DNA of 64,000 nt from NCBI GenBank assembly GCA_963843525.1, contig CAWJKM010000007.1, forward strand, positions 310,001-374,000, in the 5' to 3' direction. Source of the DNA: DATJPR01 sp963843525. Its GTDB lineage: Bacteria > Bacteroidota > Ignavibacteria > UBA10030 > UBA6906. How positions within the stretch are numbered: position 1 is the first letter of the stretch; every line of letters begins with the position of its first letter. Below the pieces are notes generated by a model. The model ran no database searches, was not told where the DNA came from, and saw only the letters and a list, made by a program, of their open reading frames with translations. Shown here piece after piece: positions 27,168 to 35,628 of the stretch. The translations under genes and the position numbers were made by a program.

Positions 27168-29294
27168 ATGGCGAACCGACTCATCAACGAGAAAAGTCCT
27201 TACTTGCTGCAGCATGCACACAACCCGGTCGATTGGTACCCCTGGGGCGAAGATGCATTTGGGAGGGCGCGGTCGGAAAACAAACCGATTTTTCTCTCTG
27301 TCGGATATTCCACCTGTCACTGGTGTCATGTGATGGAACACGAATCGTTCGAGAATGAGGCGATTGCTTCCCTGTTGAACGATCGCTTCGTGCCAATCAA
27401 AGTGGACCGTGAAGAACGACCTGATGTCGACCGCGTCTACATGACCGCGCTGCAGGCGATGGGGCAGAATGGCGGCTGGCCGATGACGATGTTTCTCACT
27501 CCGGAATTGAAACCGTTTTATGGGGGAACGTACTTTCCTCCCGACCAGAGACAAGGGAGGGCCGGGCTTCCCGACGTTCTCCGCAAGATCGATGAAGTCT
27601 GGCGTACAGATCGCGCAAATGTGGAAGAGTCTGCCACGAGTATCGCGGCATACCTTCAGGACGTGTCCCAATCCAGCAATGGCACCGTGCTCCCCCGGGG
27701 CGAGGTGATCGACCGCTGCTTCGAACAACTCGCAGGCACGTTCGACCGGACACGAGGGGGATTCGGAACCGGCGCAAAGTTTCCACGGCCGGTGACCCTC
27801 GAGTTTCTCCTCCGCTATTTTCAACGGACAGGCCGAATCGACGCACGGGAAATGGTCAACAGCACCCTGACCGCGATGGCCTCGGGTGGGTTGCACGACC
27901 ATGTCGGTGGCGGCTTCCACCGGTATACTGTCGACGTGGAGTGGCGAGTGCCCCATTTCGAGAAGATGCTGTACGATCAGGCACAATTGATCGAAATCTA
28001 TCTTGACGGTTACCTGGTGGGCCGGAATGAACGGTTTGCAGACGTGGTTCGTCAAACCCTCACGTATATTCTGCGTGACCTTCCGGGTGCCGAAGGGGGC
28101 TTCTGCTCAGGAGAGGATGCCGATAGCCCAAAGCCGGATGACCCGGAGGAGATCGGGGAAGGAGCATTCTATCTCTGGACAAAAGAAGAGGTTCTCGGAC
28201 TTCTCGGACCGGAGGCAGGGCAACGATTCGCGCTCTATTACGGGATCGAAGACGAAGGGAATGCATTTGTCGATCCCCAGCATGAATTCGCGGGGAAGAA
28301 TATTCTGCATATCGCCGAAGATCTCGCTGCGCTGTCAAGGACCGTCCGGAAACCCGAACCGGAGCTGGCCGCGGAGCTGGAGAGGAGCCGGAACACCCTG
28401 CTTCTTGCCCGATCAAAGCGCCCGCATCCGTTGAAAGACGACAAGATTCTCACGGCCTGGAATGGACTTCTGATCGGCGCCCTGGCCCGGTCGGGCTGGG
28501 TCCTTGCATCTCCTTCGTACGTTGACGCGGCCCGGCAGACGGCCCGGTTTCTCCTGCATTCTCTCCACGATCCATCAACCGGCCGTCTCTACCGCCGGTA
28601 CCGGGATGGTGAGGCGCGCTTCGACGCGCACCTCGAGGACTATTCCTTCTTCGTGCACGGGCTTCTGAACCTGTTTGAGACGACCGGAGAAGGGAACTGG
28701 CTTGATGAGGCGACCGGGCTCACGAAAACCATGGTGAGCCTGTTCCTGGACCAGGCACATGGAGGCTTTTTTGAAACGACGGGGGAAGATGGCTCAGTCA
28801 TTGCCAGAATGAAAGAACACTATGACGGCGCGGAGCCGAGCGGGAATTCTGTCGCGGCGATGAATCTCCTCCGGTTAACGGCCCTTACCGGCGATCCTTC
28901 GTGGCGCGCCCACGCAGAGCGCACTCTCGCAGCGTTCGAACCCATTCTGGAAAAGCAGCCGGTAGTGATGCCGCACATGGTCTCGGCCCTGGAACGGTTG
29001 ATGACCCCCTCCATGGAAATCGTGCTGGTGGGTCCAACGGGCGATGAGAAAACCGAAGCTCTGGTGCACGAGGTTCGCTCGCGATATCTTCCCAATGCGG
29101 TAGTCATCCGCGTTGATACGAATCCGGGTGCAGTGCCCCAGAGGACCTTTGCCGCAAGCTACCCTCTTGTGGAAGGGCAGCCGGCCGCATATGTCTGTGA
29201 AGATTTTACGTGCAAACTTCCTGCAACAAAGCCTTCTGATCTTGCTGATATCCTTGGGGAAAATTCACTGATAGGACGTCCTCCTGCACGCTGA
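27168..29294 (+). CDS. Thioredoxin-domain protein of the DUF255/YyaL (spermatogenesis-associated protein 20) family
   Basis: A 708-residue protein. The N-terminal DUF255 thioredoxin-like domain begins with NEKSPYLLQHAHNPVDWYPW and contains the CxxC-type motif STCHWCHVMEHESFE. An alpha/alpha-barrel region with an N-acylglucosamine-epimerase-like appearance follows (about 220-690). The family is widespread and cytosolic, and its reaction is not established. I use the ATG at 27168 rather than 27144, because MANRL-INEKSP is the normal N-terminus. Confidence 0.9.
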   Translation: MANRLINEKSPYLLQHAHNPVDWYPWGEDAFGRARSENKPIFLSVGYSTCHWCHVMEHESFENEAIASLLNDRFVPIKVDREERPDVDRVYMTALQAMGQNGGWPMTMFLTPELKPFYGGTYFPPDQRQGRAGLPDVLRKIDEVWRTDRANVEESATSIAAYLQDVSQSSNGTVLPRGEVIDRCFEQLAGTFDRTRGGFGTGAKFPRPVTLEFLLRYFQRTGRIDAREMVNSTLTAMASGGLHDHVGGGFHRYTVDVEWRVPHFEKMLYDQAQLIEIYLDGYLVGRNERFADVVRQTLTYILRDLPGAEGGFCSGEDADSPKPDDPEEIGEGAFYLWTKEEVLGLLGPEAGQRFALYYGIEDEGNAFVDPQHEFAGKNILHIAEDLAALSRTVRKPEPELAAELERSRNTLLLARSKRPHPLKDDKILTAWNGLLIGALARSGWVLASPSYVDAARQTARFLLHSLHDPSTGRLYRRYRDGEARFDAHLEDYSFFVHGLLNLFETTGEGNWLDEATGLTKTMVSLFLDQAHGGFFETTGEDGSVIARMKEHYDGAEPSGNSVAAMNLLRLTALTGDPSWRAHAERTLAAFEPILEKQPVVMPHMVSALERLMTPSMEIVLVGPTGDEKTEALVHEVRSRYLPNAVVIRVDTNPGAVPQRTFAASYPLVEGQPAAYVCEDFTCKLPATKPSDLADILGENSLIGRPPAR

Positions 29295-29442
29295 CCGGGA
29301 CAGACAGATTTTTCTCACGGGGAACGTCCTACTATTCGTTGAGGTTCCGCGCTTTCGGTTTCGACCATGTGAGGTGAAGGGGTATTCCGGGCAAGCGGGG
29401 TGATGGGGGAGAAGCGTACCTGAACCGAGTGTGAGGAGAAGT

Positions 29443-29694
29443 CTAGTGACTGGGACGCCGGAAAATCCATCCAGGTTTCCGTGTCTTGAGCAGTTCGGTG
29501 CCGTTATCCGACTGAAGCCCTTTCGTCGCATCGCGCACGAATTGCTCCGCCTGCTTCTGGTCGAGAAACCAGTCAGAAGAGACAAGGCGCTTTCCGAACA
29601 GCCACTTGTGGTAGACTCTGACAATCCATGGGGAACCGAGACCATGCCCCTGTTCGAGGGTGACGGCATACCGGGTCGGTGATTGGACAGTCAT
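29443..29694 (-). CDS. Small conserved hypothetical protein
   Basis: An 83-residue protein. The core segment (YAVTLEQGHGLGSPWIVRVY, then SSDWFLDQKQAEQFV) has the alternating pattern of a small beta-rich domain and reads like a conserved family, but I cannot name it. The C-terminus is basic. The plus-strand frame opposite is equally long but less protein-like. No neighbour suggests a function. Confidence 0.55.
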   Translation of the reverse strand: MTVQSPTRYAVTLEQGHGLGSPWIVRVYHKWLFGKRLVSSDWFLDQKQAEQFVRDATKGLQSDNGTELLKTRKPGWIFRRPSH

Positions 29695-29744
29695 AAGCAG
29701 GTGAGAGTAGTGAATTTGCGTGCTTTAACGTACGGAGAAAGGTT

Positions 29745-30179
29745 ATGATATTCAATGACATCGCAGTGACGCGCGCGGTGTCCATCCCGCGCTCCGCCGT
29801 GAAGTACCGCTTCGCCCGCTCATCTGGACCGGGGGGGCAAAACGTCAACAAAGTGTCAACCAAGGTTGAGGTGCTTTGTGATGTGGCCCAATTGCGAGGG
29901 TTAACGGAAGAACTCCGTGCGCAACTTCAGACTACGCTCGGACCCCGGCTCGACAGTCGAGGGATCCTGCATGTCATTGTCGATGAATCACGGAGCCAAT
30001 GGGCGAACCGCGAACTCGCGCTTTCCCGGCTCTCGGACCTCCTCCGGAGTGCGCTGAAGCAGAGGGCCAAGCGCAAATCCACCTCTCCTACCCGTTCTTC
30101 GAAAGAGCGCCGCATTTTTGCCAAAGTCCGCAAAGGCAAAACGAAGAAGACGCGGCGTCCGGTATCACCGGACGACTAG
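29745..30179 (+). CDS. arfB: Alternative ribosome-rescue factor / peptidyl-tRNA hydrolase ArfB (YaeJ)
   Basis: A 144-residue protein that releases peptides from ribosomes stalled on mRNAs lacking a stop codon. The GGQ catalytic motif is in SSGPGGQNVNKV near residues 29-40. The basic C-terminal tail (KRKSTSPTRSSKERRIFAKV and beyond) is the part that in this family enters the empty mRNA channel. The length is right for ArfB and too short for RF1/RF2. Single gene. Confidence 0.93.
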   Translation: MIFNDIAVTRAVSIPRSAVKYRFARSSGPGGQNVNKVSTKVEVLCDVAQLRGLTEELRAQLQTTLGPRLDSRGILHVIVDESRSQWANRELALSRLSDLLRSALKQRAKRKSTSPTRSSKERRIFAKVRKGKTKKTRRPVSPDD

Positions 30180-30339
30180 GGCCACTTCATCCGATTTCAC
30201 CTTCACGTAGTCATTCCGATGCGAGAACGACGAGAGCGCATTCGTCATTTCCATTCTTCATTTCTTTTTGTACATTGATATAACCGGTACCTACCGTCCG
30301 CAACGCTTCGACAAATGCCTCCAAGGGTCAGGATCTTCC

Positions 30340-30990
30340 ATGCGTTTCGACACCATTTTTCACGCCCTCCTACCGAAGGACGACAAGTTCTTTGTGTACT
30401 TCGAAAAGGATGTTGAGAATCTTCTCAACGCTGCCGTGATTTTTCGCGACATGATGTCTCCGGCGATGTCGAAGGACGAACGTGCCCAGAAGATCCGACG
30501 GATCGAAGAGCTGGAACACAAAGGCGATGAAATCACCCATGGAATCTTTTCCGAACTCGCCAGCACCTTCATCACCCCATTTGACCGTGAGGACATCCAC
30601 GCCCTGGCCTCAAAGCTGGACGACATTCTTGACTACATTCAGGGAGCGGCGGGGAGAATCATTCTGTATCGGGTGGAAACGCTCAGTGACGATCATCAGC
30701 AACTCGCCTCAATGATTCACGATGCTGTCGTGGAACTTCACACGGCAATTCCTCTGCTGAGGGATTTCCATCATGTGGAGAAGATCAAGGAATGTCTGGT
30801 TCGCATCAACAGCCTTGAGAACGAGGCCGATGATCTTTTCGAACGGTCCATTGCGAGGTTGTTTGAAACTTGCACGGACCCCATTCTGCTGATCAAGACG
30901 AAGGAGATACTGGTGAGTCTGGAAACGGCGACTGATCAATGCGAGGACGCCGCGAACGTTATCGAGTCGATTATCGTGAAGAATGCCTGA
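30340..30990 (+). CDS. PhoU-like (DUF47) phosphate transport accessory protein
   Basis: A 216-residue, all-helical protein of the DUF47/PhoU group (FDTIFHALLPKDDKFFVYFE at the N-terminus, metal-binding ExxGD-type segment LEHKGDEI near residue 70). These proteins accompany Pit transporters and are thought to regulate them. The ATG at 30340 follows the family N-terminus; a frame from 30268 is open but not family-like. The Pit gene starts 35 bases downstream. Confidence 0.88.
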   Translation: MRFDTIFHALLPKDDKFFVYFEKDVENLLNAAVIFRDMMSPAMSKDERAQKIRRIEELEHKGDEITHGIFSELASTFITPFDREDIHALASKLDDILDYIQGAAGRIILYRVETLSDDHQQLASMIHDAVVELHTAIPLLRDFHHVEKIKECLVRINSLENEADDLFERSIARLFETCTDPILLIKTKEILVSLETATDQCEDAANVIESIIVKNA

Positions 30991-31025
30991 GGTCCTTTCC
31001 CCCATCCTTTGATCGGATCCTCCCG

Positions 31026-32024
31026 ATGCTCCTGCTCGTCATTACGATCATTTTTGTCGCGTTGATATTCGATTTTCTCAACGGGTTTCATGACGCGGCA
31101 AATTCGATCGCGACGATTGTTTCCACGCGAGTATTGACGCCGAGAACCGCAGTCATTTGGGCGGCATTCTTCAACCTTGTGGCCGCACTCTTGTTCGACG
31201 TCAACATCGCGAATACCATCGGCAAAGGTCTGATAGAACTTGCAGTGGTGAATGAATTTGTCATCCTCGGCGCTCTCTTCGGGGCAATCGCCTGGAACCT
31301 CATTACGTGGTATTATGGTCTTCCGTCGAGCTCGTCGCACGCCCTCATGGGTGGCTATGCGGGGGCGGCGATCGCGAAAGCTGGATTTGGCGCCGTGATC
31401 TACGCCGCGTGGTGGAAGACCATTCTCTTCATCGGTCTTGCTCCTCTGATAGGGATGCTTTTAGGATATATCCTCGAGGTTCTGGTGATGTGGTTAGCCA
31501 GAAGACTCTCGTACTCCAGGGTCGACCGAATCTTCCGTCGACTCCAACTTCTTTCTGCCGCACTCTACAGTCTCGGACACGGCACGAACGATGCGCAGAA
31601 GACCATGGGGATCATCACAGGGCTCCTCGTGACGGCTGGTTTCCTCCCCGTGTTTCACGTCCCATTATGGGTTATCCTGATCTGTCATTTTGCCATCGCC
31701 ATGGGGACCCTTTTTGGAGGGTGGCGGATCGTTAAGACGATGGGTTCGAAAATTACCAAACTTCGGCCATCCGATGGATTTTGCGCAGAAACGGCAGGGG
31801 GGATAACCCTTCTGATGACAGCATTTTGGGGGATTGCCGTCAGCACCACACATACCATCGCCGGTGCGATCATGGGGGTTGGCGCTACCAAACGCCTTTC
31901 GGCCGTTCGCTGGGGGGTTGCTGGTCGGATGGTGTGGGCATGGATATTTACCATCCCTGCATCGGCTGCCATCGCCGCGATCTCCTATTTCGGGGTCGAA
32001 TTCATCAGATCTCTCCTCAGTTGA
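31026..32024 (+). CDS. pit: Pit family inorganic phosphate permease
   Basis: A 332-residue membrane protein with about ten helices and the two inverted Pit signature regions: FDFLNGFHDAANSIAT near residue 13 and GHGTNDAQKTMG near residue 180. It transports phosphate (often as a metal-phosphate complex) using the proton gradient. The ATG at 31026 follows the family N-terminus. It is paired with the PhoU-like gene upstream. Confidence 0.94.
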   Translation: MLLLVITIIFVALIFDFLNGFHDAANSIATIVSTRVLTPRTAVIWAAFFNLVAALLFDVNIANTIGKGLIELAVVNEFVILGALFGAIAWNLITWYYGLPSSSSHALMGGYAGAAIAKAGFGAVIYAAWWKTILFIGLAPLIGMLLGYILEVLVMWLARRLSYSRVDRIFRRLQLLSAALYSLGHGTNDAQKTMGIITGLLVTAGFLPVFHVPLWVILICHFAIAMGTLFGGWRIVKTMGSKITKLRPSDGFCAETAGGITLLMTAFWGIAVSTTHTIAGAIMGVGATKRLSAVRWGVAGRMVWAWIFTIPASAAIAAISYFGVEFIRSLLS

Positions 32025-32025
32025 C

Positions 32026-32054
32026 TTGCTTTTTTCCTTTCCAAATATTATACT
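32026..32054 (+). promoter_or_regulatory. Candidate sigma-70 promoter for the cold-shock gene
   Basis: TTGCTT at 32026-32031 and TATACT at 32049-32054, 17 bases apart, directly after the pit stop codon. Transcription would start near 32062 and give a long (~225-nt) untranslated leader, as is usual for cold-shock genes. Confidence 0.5.
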
Positions 32055-32061
32055 CCAAACG

Positions 32062-32287
32062 GTAACAGTACGCCGTTGTTGAGCTTTTGCACCCCGGTTC
32101 GGGGCGTGTTGTATGGTGTTATCCAAAAGACCGCATCAGAACCGTTGAAGCCGCGACTATGGTAGTGCTTTATTCCATAGTGCGGCCTTCGTGGTTTAAG
32201 GCACACCTCGCGCTGTATACCGCGTGTCCGTGGTCATCGACATACGTCGAGCGGATATTTTGATCACCATACAGAAAGGCACGTCCA
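32062..32287 (+). promoter_or_regulatory. Long structured 5' leader of the cold-shock gene
   Basis: No gene is visible here. Two hairpins stand out: CCCCG-GTT-CGGGG near 32092-32105, and a large stem at 32147-32190 in which GAAGCCGCGACTATGG pairs (with a small offset) with CCATAGTGCGGCCTTC around the loop TAGTGCTTTATT. Cold-shock mRNAs often carry a long leader that refolds with temperature; such a role here is inferred from position and structure only. Confidence 0.45.
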
Positions 32288-32488
32288 ATGGAAACGGGCG
32301 TCGTAAAGTGGTTCAACGCATCCAAGGGTTTCGGCTTCATCAAGCGCGAGACTGGTGAAGATGTGTTTGTGCATTTCAAAGCCATCGTCGGCTCGGGCTA
32401 CAAGAGCCTGAACGAAGGTGACAAAGTGCAGTTCGAAGTCCAAAAAGGCCCCAAAGGTCTTCAGGCTTCAAACGTCACAGTAATCTAA
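32288..32488 (+). CDS. Cold-shock domain protein (CspA family)
   Basis: A 66-residue OB-fold RNA chaperone. RNP1 is KGFGFIKR (residues 13-20) and RNP2 is DVFVHF (residues 25-30), with the aromatic residues that stack on RNA. It binds single-stranded RNA or DNA and melts structures. It is monocistronic, with a promoter and structured leader upstream and a hairpin terminator downstream. Confidence 0.96.
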   Translation: METGVVKWFNASKGFGFIKRETGEDVFVHFKAIVGSGYKSLNEGDKVQFEVQKGPKGLQASNVTVI

Positions 32489-32512
32489 CGGGGCCGCCTA
32501 TAGGCCCGTTGC
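32487..32512 (+). terminator. Hairpin terminator after the cold-shock gene
   Basis: AACGGG(G)CC at 32487-32495 pairs with GGCCCGTT at 32103-32110 of the same thousand (32503-32510), with one bulged G. The hairpin starts inside the TAA stop codon. The tail (GCTATTATC) is only moderately T-rich, so termination may be partial, and read-through into the his leader is possible. Confidence 0.5.
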
Positions 32513-32541
32513 TATTATCTATTGCACCCTAAGAACTCCCG

Positions 32542-32637
32542 ATGAGATTATTCGACCGGCACCACGAGGGTCACCACCATCACCATCATCATGGCGATGC
32601 CGATCTTCTGTGCCCTGGCCGAGCGAAGGCGTGCTGA
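32542..32637 (+). CDS. hisL: Histidine operon leader peptide (31 codons, nine His)
   Basis: ATG at 32542, TGA at 32635-32637. The peptide begins MRLFDRHHEG, then seven His codons in a row (32572-32592), then a GDADLLCPGRAKAC tail. Nine His in 31 residues directly before a complete his operon is the hallmark of a translated leader used for attenuation: ribosomes stall at the His run when charged tRNA-His is scarce. The stop codon falls between the two arms of the alternative RNA folds listed below. No strong ribosome binding site is visible. Confidence 0.85.
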   Translation: MRLFDRHHEGHHHHHHHGDADLLCPGRAKAC

Positions 32638-32683
32638 TTGAAATCAGCAACTCAGTGGAAAAGCCCTTCCTGGAAAGCCAGGG
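32613..32683 (+). promoter_or_regulatory. Predicted antiterminator fold of the his leader
   Basis: CCCTGGC (32613-32619) is exactly complementary to GCCAGGG (32677-32683), and GAAGG (32625-32629) to CCTTC (32665-32669). Nested inside is a hairpin TGCTGATT/AATCAGCA (32632-32649). This fold uses bases that also form the terminator, so the two exclude each other. A ribosome stalled on the His run (32572-32592) leaves 32613-32629 free and favours this fold. One reaching the stop at 32637 covers that arm. Confidence 0.7.
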
Positions 32684-32693
32684 GGGGCTTTTC
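32658..32693 (+). terminator. his attenuator (terminator hairpin)
   Basis: GAAAAGCCC (32658-32666) pairs perfectly with GGGCTTTTC (32685-32693), and an inner stem CCTGG/CCAGG (32669-32673, 32678-32682) closes on an AAAG loop; U-G pairs can join the two stems into about 16 bp. The hairpin lies 20 bases after the leader stop and 40 bases before hisZ. The following AATTT is a weak U tract. Confidence 0.75.
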
Positions 32694-32733
32694 AATTTCC
32701 GGGGGATCCCAACAGTCCCGACAAATCCTGTAA

Positions 32734-33720
32734 ATGGTCCTCGAGATGCAAGTGAGAAGAAATAATACCATTGGTCTGCCGTCCGGGTTTCGCGACATTC
32801 TCTTCGATGAAGCACGGGCGCGCAGACAGATCGAAGCGACGTTCGCTGACGTCTTCGGACAGTATCAATACCGGGAGATCGTCCCCTCTGGCGTTGAATT
32901 CCTGGATGTGTACACGCGCGCAAACCAGAGCGTCCGAGATGCGACCTTCAAGTTTTTGGACCGGGACGACAACTTGCTCTCGCTCCGGGCGGATTTCACG
33001 CCTGCCATTGCGCGCATCGTTGCCGCAGGGGCTCTGGGCGATGAAACCCCGCACCGTCTCTGGTATGCGGGCAGTGTTTACCGGAAAACCGACGTCAACC
33101 GCGGCAGGTTCCATGAATTCCGCCAGATCGGCGCTGAGCTGATCGGCACTGCCTCGCGTGAGTCGGATGTTGAGATCGCGAAGACGGCTCTTGGCTGTCT
33201 CGATGCCATGGGGTTCAACGACGTTCAGCTCCATATCAATCACGCCGGAGTGTTCCGGGGGTTGATCGGGAGCCTGGGGCTCTCCGATGAAAGCCTGAGA
33301 AAAGTGAAGACGGAAATCGACCACAAAGACATGCGCCGGGTTGCAAACCGGCTGGAAACGCAGGGCGTCGATCCGGGCATTCGGGCTCAATTGGAGGCGG
33401 TCTGCCGGTGCGTCGGCGGAAGAGAACTCCTCGATGCCACGGCTCTGCTGATCACGAATGAGGAAGCGAAGGCCGCCGTGGGACGTTTGACAGAGGTGGC
33501 GGATGATCTTTCTCCATGGAAAGAACGCATTATCTTTGATCTGACTGAGATTGACGAGCTGGAATACTACACCGGAATGATGTTTGCCTTTTTCTCTCCT
33601 CGTCTCTCCAGTGAACTCGGTCGGGGCGGCCGGTACGACCGGCTGCTTCAGGAGTTCGGCAGGGCACTGCCTGCCATCGGGTTTTCGTTTTCAGTTGACG
33701 GACTTGCGGAGCTGTTATGA
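32734..33720 (+). CDS. hisZ: ATP phosphoribosyltransferase regulatory subunit HisZ
   Basis: A 328-residue paralogue of histidyl-tRNA synthetase that forms a complex with short-form HisG and mediates histidine feedback. Class II synthetase-like motifs are present (LPSGFRDILFDEA, the motif 2 region RLWYAGSVYR, a C-terminal GRGGRYD), but the anticodon-binding domain is missing and the protein is too short for HisRS. The short HisG encoded next requires HisZ, which supports this call. ATG at 32734, with an alternative ATG at 32746. ATGA overlap with hisG. Confidence 0.9.
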   Translation: MVLEMQVRRNNTIGLPSGFRDILFDEARARRQIEATFADVFGQYQYREIVPSGVEFLDVYTRANQSVRDATFKFLDRDDNLLSLRADFTPAIARIVAAGALGDETPHRLWYAGSVYRKTDVNRGRFHEFRQIGAELIGTASRESDVEIAKTALGCLDAMGFNDVQLHINHAGVFRGLIGSLGLSDESLRKVKTEIDHKDMRRVANRLETQGVDPGIRAQLEAVCRCVGGRELLDATALLITNEEAKAAVGRLTEVADDLSPWKERIIFDLTEIDELEYYTGMMFAFFSPRLSSELGRGGRYDRLLQEFGRALPAIGFSFSVDGLAELL

Positions 33721-34355
33721 ATGGGAAACTGCTTCTTGCGCTCCCCAAGGGACGCGTGTATGATGCTGCGATCAACATCCTGTCGCGCGCCGCAATCGAT
33801 ATCGATGCGGGAGCGCAAGCGTCGCGCGCGCTCCTGTTCGAGGACACGCAGCACCGGTATCAGTTCGTCGCATTGAAACCTGTCGACATCCCCGTCTACG
33901 TCGAGTCGGGCGTGATCGATGCCGGGATAGTCGGGAGCGACATTCTCCGCGAGGCGGATAGTGATGTCAATGAGCCTCTTGACCTTCATATTGGAAAATG
34001 CCGTCTTGCCGTGGCCGGCCCCGACGGCAAACAGGTGTCCTATCAGCAAAACATCAGTGTCGCAACCAAATACCCGAGGACGGCAAGCCGGTTCTTTTCG
34101 GCGCGTAACGCCCACGTCCACATCGTGCGATTGGAGGGTTCTGTGGAAATCGCGCCGCTCCTCGGACTCGCTGATGTGATTGTGGACCTTGTGGAGACCG
34201 GGAGGACCTTGCGGGAGAACGGGATGAGCATCATCGAAGAGGTGGCGGCCGTCAGCTCCAAACTGATTGTCAACAGAACCTCGATGAAGATGAAGGCCGC
34301 GGCGGTCAATGAACTGATCACTGAGCTTGACAGGGTTGTCTATGAGAATTCTTGA
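33717..34355 (+). CDS. hisG: ATP phosphoribosyltransferase, short form
   Basis: A 212-residue catalytic subunit for the first committed step of histidine synthesis (ATP + PRPP to phosphoribosyl-ATP). LALPKGR at the N-terminus and the PRPP-binding loop DLVETGRTLREN near residue 159 are clear. It lacks the C-terminal regulatory domain of the long form, so it depends on HisZ. It overlaps hisZ by 4 bases and hisD by 14. Confidence 0.95.
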   Translation: MNGKLLLALPKGRVYDAAINILSRAAIDIDAGAQASRALLFEDTQHRYQFVALKPVDIPVYVESGVIDAGIVGSDILREADSDVNEPLDLHIGKCRLAVAGPDGKQVSYQQNISVATKYPRTASRFFSARNAHVHIVRLEGSVEIAPLLGLADVIVDLVETGRTLRENGMSIIEEVAAVSSKLIVNRTSMKMKAAAVNELITELDRVVYENS

Positions 34356-35628
34356 CTTCAACGAAGACCGCGAGGAAATCACGCGGTTGCTTTCGCGTTC
34401 ATCGGAAGTGAACCGGTCGGTGGAAGAAACGGTGCGCCGGATACTTGATGAGGTGAGACGCGATGGAGACTCCGCCGTCCTGGCGTACACCCGTCAATTC
34501 GATTATGCGGACATCGACCGGATCGGCCTTGTGGTCAGCAACGAAGAAATACGCCGGGCGTTCGACGCTGTTTCGAAAGAATTTCTGCACGCACTCCGGA
34601 TAGCGAAGAAGAATGTAACAGCTTTTCACCGGCGTCAACTGCCGAAGTCATGGACACTTCGAAGACCCGGAGTCTCATTGGAGCAGCGGTTCCGGGCGCT
34701 TGACCGGGTCGGGATCTACATTCCGGGAGGGAAAGGGGCGTACCTGTCGACGGTGGTCATGAATGCGCTGCCCGCGACGGTTGCAGGAGTCCGGGAAATC
34801 GTCATGGTTTCCCCCCCGGGGCCCGATGGGTCGATTGCGCCGGAAGTGCTCGTGGCCGCGGAAGAATGCGGTGTCACGGAATTGTACCGCGTCGGCGGCG
34901 CCCAGGCCATCGGCGCACTTGCCTATGGGACAGAAACCATCCGGCGCGTTGACAAGATCACCGGCCCGGGGAATGCCTACGTGGCATCGGCAAAACGACA
35001 GGTGTTCGGACGCGTGGGCATCGACATGATCGCCGGCCCGACGGAGGTGGTGATCGTGGCTGACGATCGGGCGCCCGTCTCCTTCGTTGCAGCCGATGTG
35101 ATCGCACAGGCCGAACACGACGAGCAAGCAAGCCCCATCTGCATCACTACGTCGAAAGCCCTGGCGGAGAATCTTTCCGGGGAGCTGGAGGTGCAGCTTG
35201 CCCGCGCTCCGCGGCAGGAGATCGCACGGCACGCCATCGAGCGCCAGGGGGCGATACTTCTCGTCCCTTCTCTCTCAGTTGCAGAGGATCTGGTCAACCG
35301 GATCGCCCCGGAACATCTTGAGGTGCTTGTCAGGAATCCGGCTGCTTTTGCCCGCCGTATCCGTCATGCGGGCTCAATCTTCCTCGGACCATGGTCCATG
35401 GAGGCCCTGGGAGACTATGCCGCGGGACCGAACCATACCTTGCCAACGTCGGGGACGGCACGGTTTAGTTCTCCCCTGGGTGTTCATGATTTTGTGAAGT
35501 TCTCCAATCTCATCCAGTTCAGCCGGCCGGCGTCGCACAAGCTGGCACCGACGGTTGAACTGCTTGCGTTAGCGGAAGGATTTGCAGGTCACGCAGCGTC
35601 AGCGGCGATCAGGAGGAACAAAAAATGA
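34342..35628 (+). CDS. hisD: Histidinol dehydrogenase
   Basis: A 428-residue zinc- and NAD-dependent enzyme oxidising histidinol to histidine. Landmarks: GIYIPGGKGAYLSTVVMNA, the segment GPGNAYVASAKR, DMIAGPTEV, the catalytic EHxE-type region APEHLE, and GPNHTLPTSG. The ATG at 34342 gives the usual N-terminus. It overlaps hisG by 14 bases and hisC by 4. Confidence 0.97.
   Translation: MRILDFNEDREEITRLLSRSSEVNRSVEETVRRILDEVRRDGDSAVLAYTRQFDYADIDRIGLVVSNEEIRRAFDAVSKEFLHALRIAKKNVTAFHRRQLPKSWTLRRPGVSLEQRFRALDRVGIYIPGGKGAYLSTVVMNALPATVAGVREIVMVSPPGPDGSIAPEVLVAAEECGVTELYRVGGAQAIGALAYGTETIRRVDKITGPGNAYVASAKRQVFGRVGIDMIAGPTEVVIVADDRAPVSFVAADVIAQAEHDEQASPICITTSKALAENLSGELEVQLARAPRQEIARHAIERQGAILLVPSLSVAEDLVNRIAPEHLEVLVRNPAAFARRIRHAGSIFLGPWSMEALGDYAAGPNHTLPTSGTARFSSPLGVHDFVKFSNLIQFSRPASHKLAPTVELLALAEGFAGHAASAAIRRNKK

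Noticed and set aside
26841..27187. Overlapping minus-strand frames rich in YCLLPTA-like repeats
   Set aside because: They are produced by the 7-bp tandem repeat, which gives the same repeated peptide in several frames. No start site or family supports a protein.
29295..29442. Possible small structured RNA (SRP-like)
   Set aside because: G-rich and partly self-complementary, but the conserved SRP core and other RNA hallmarks are absent.
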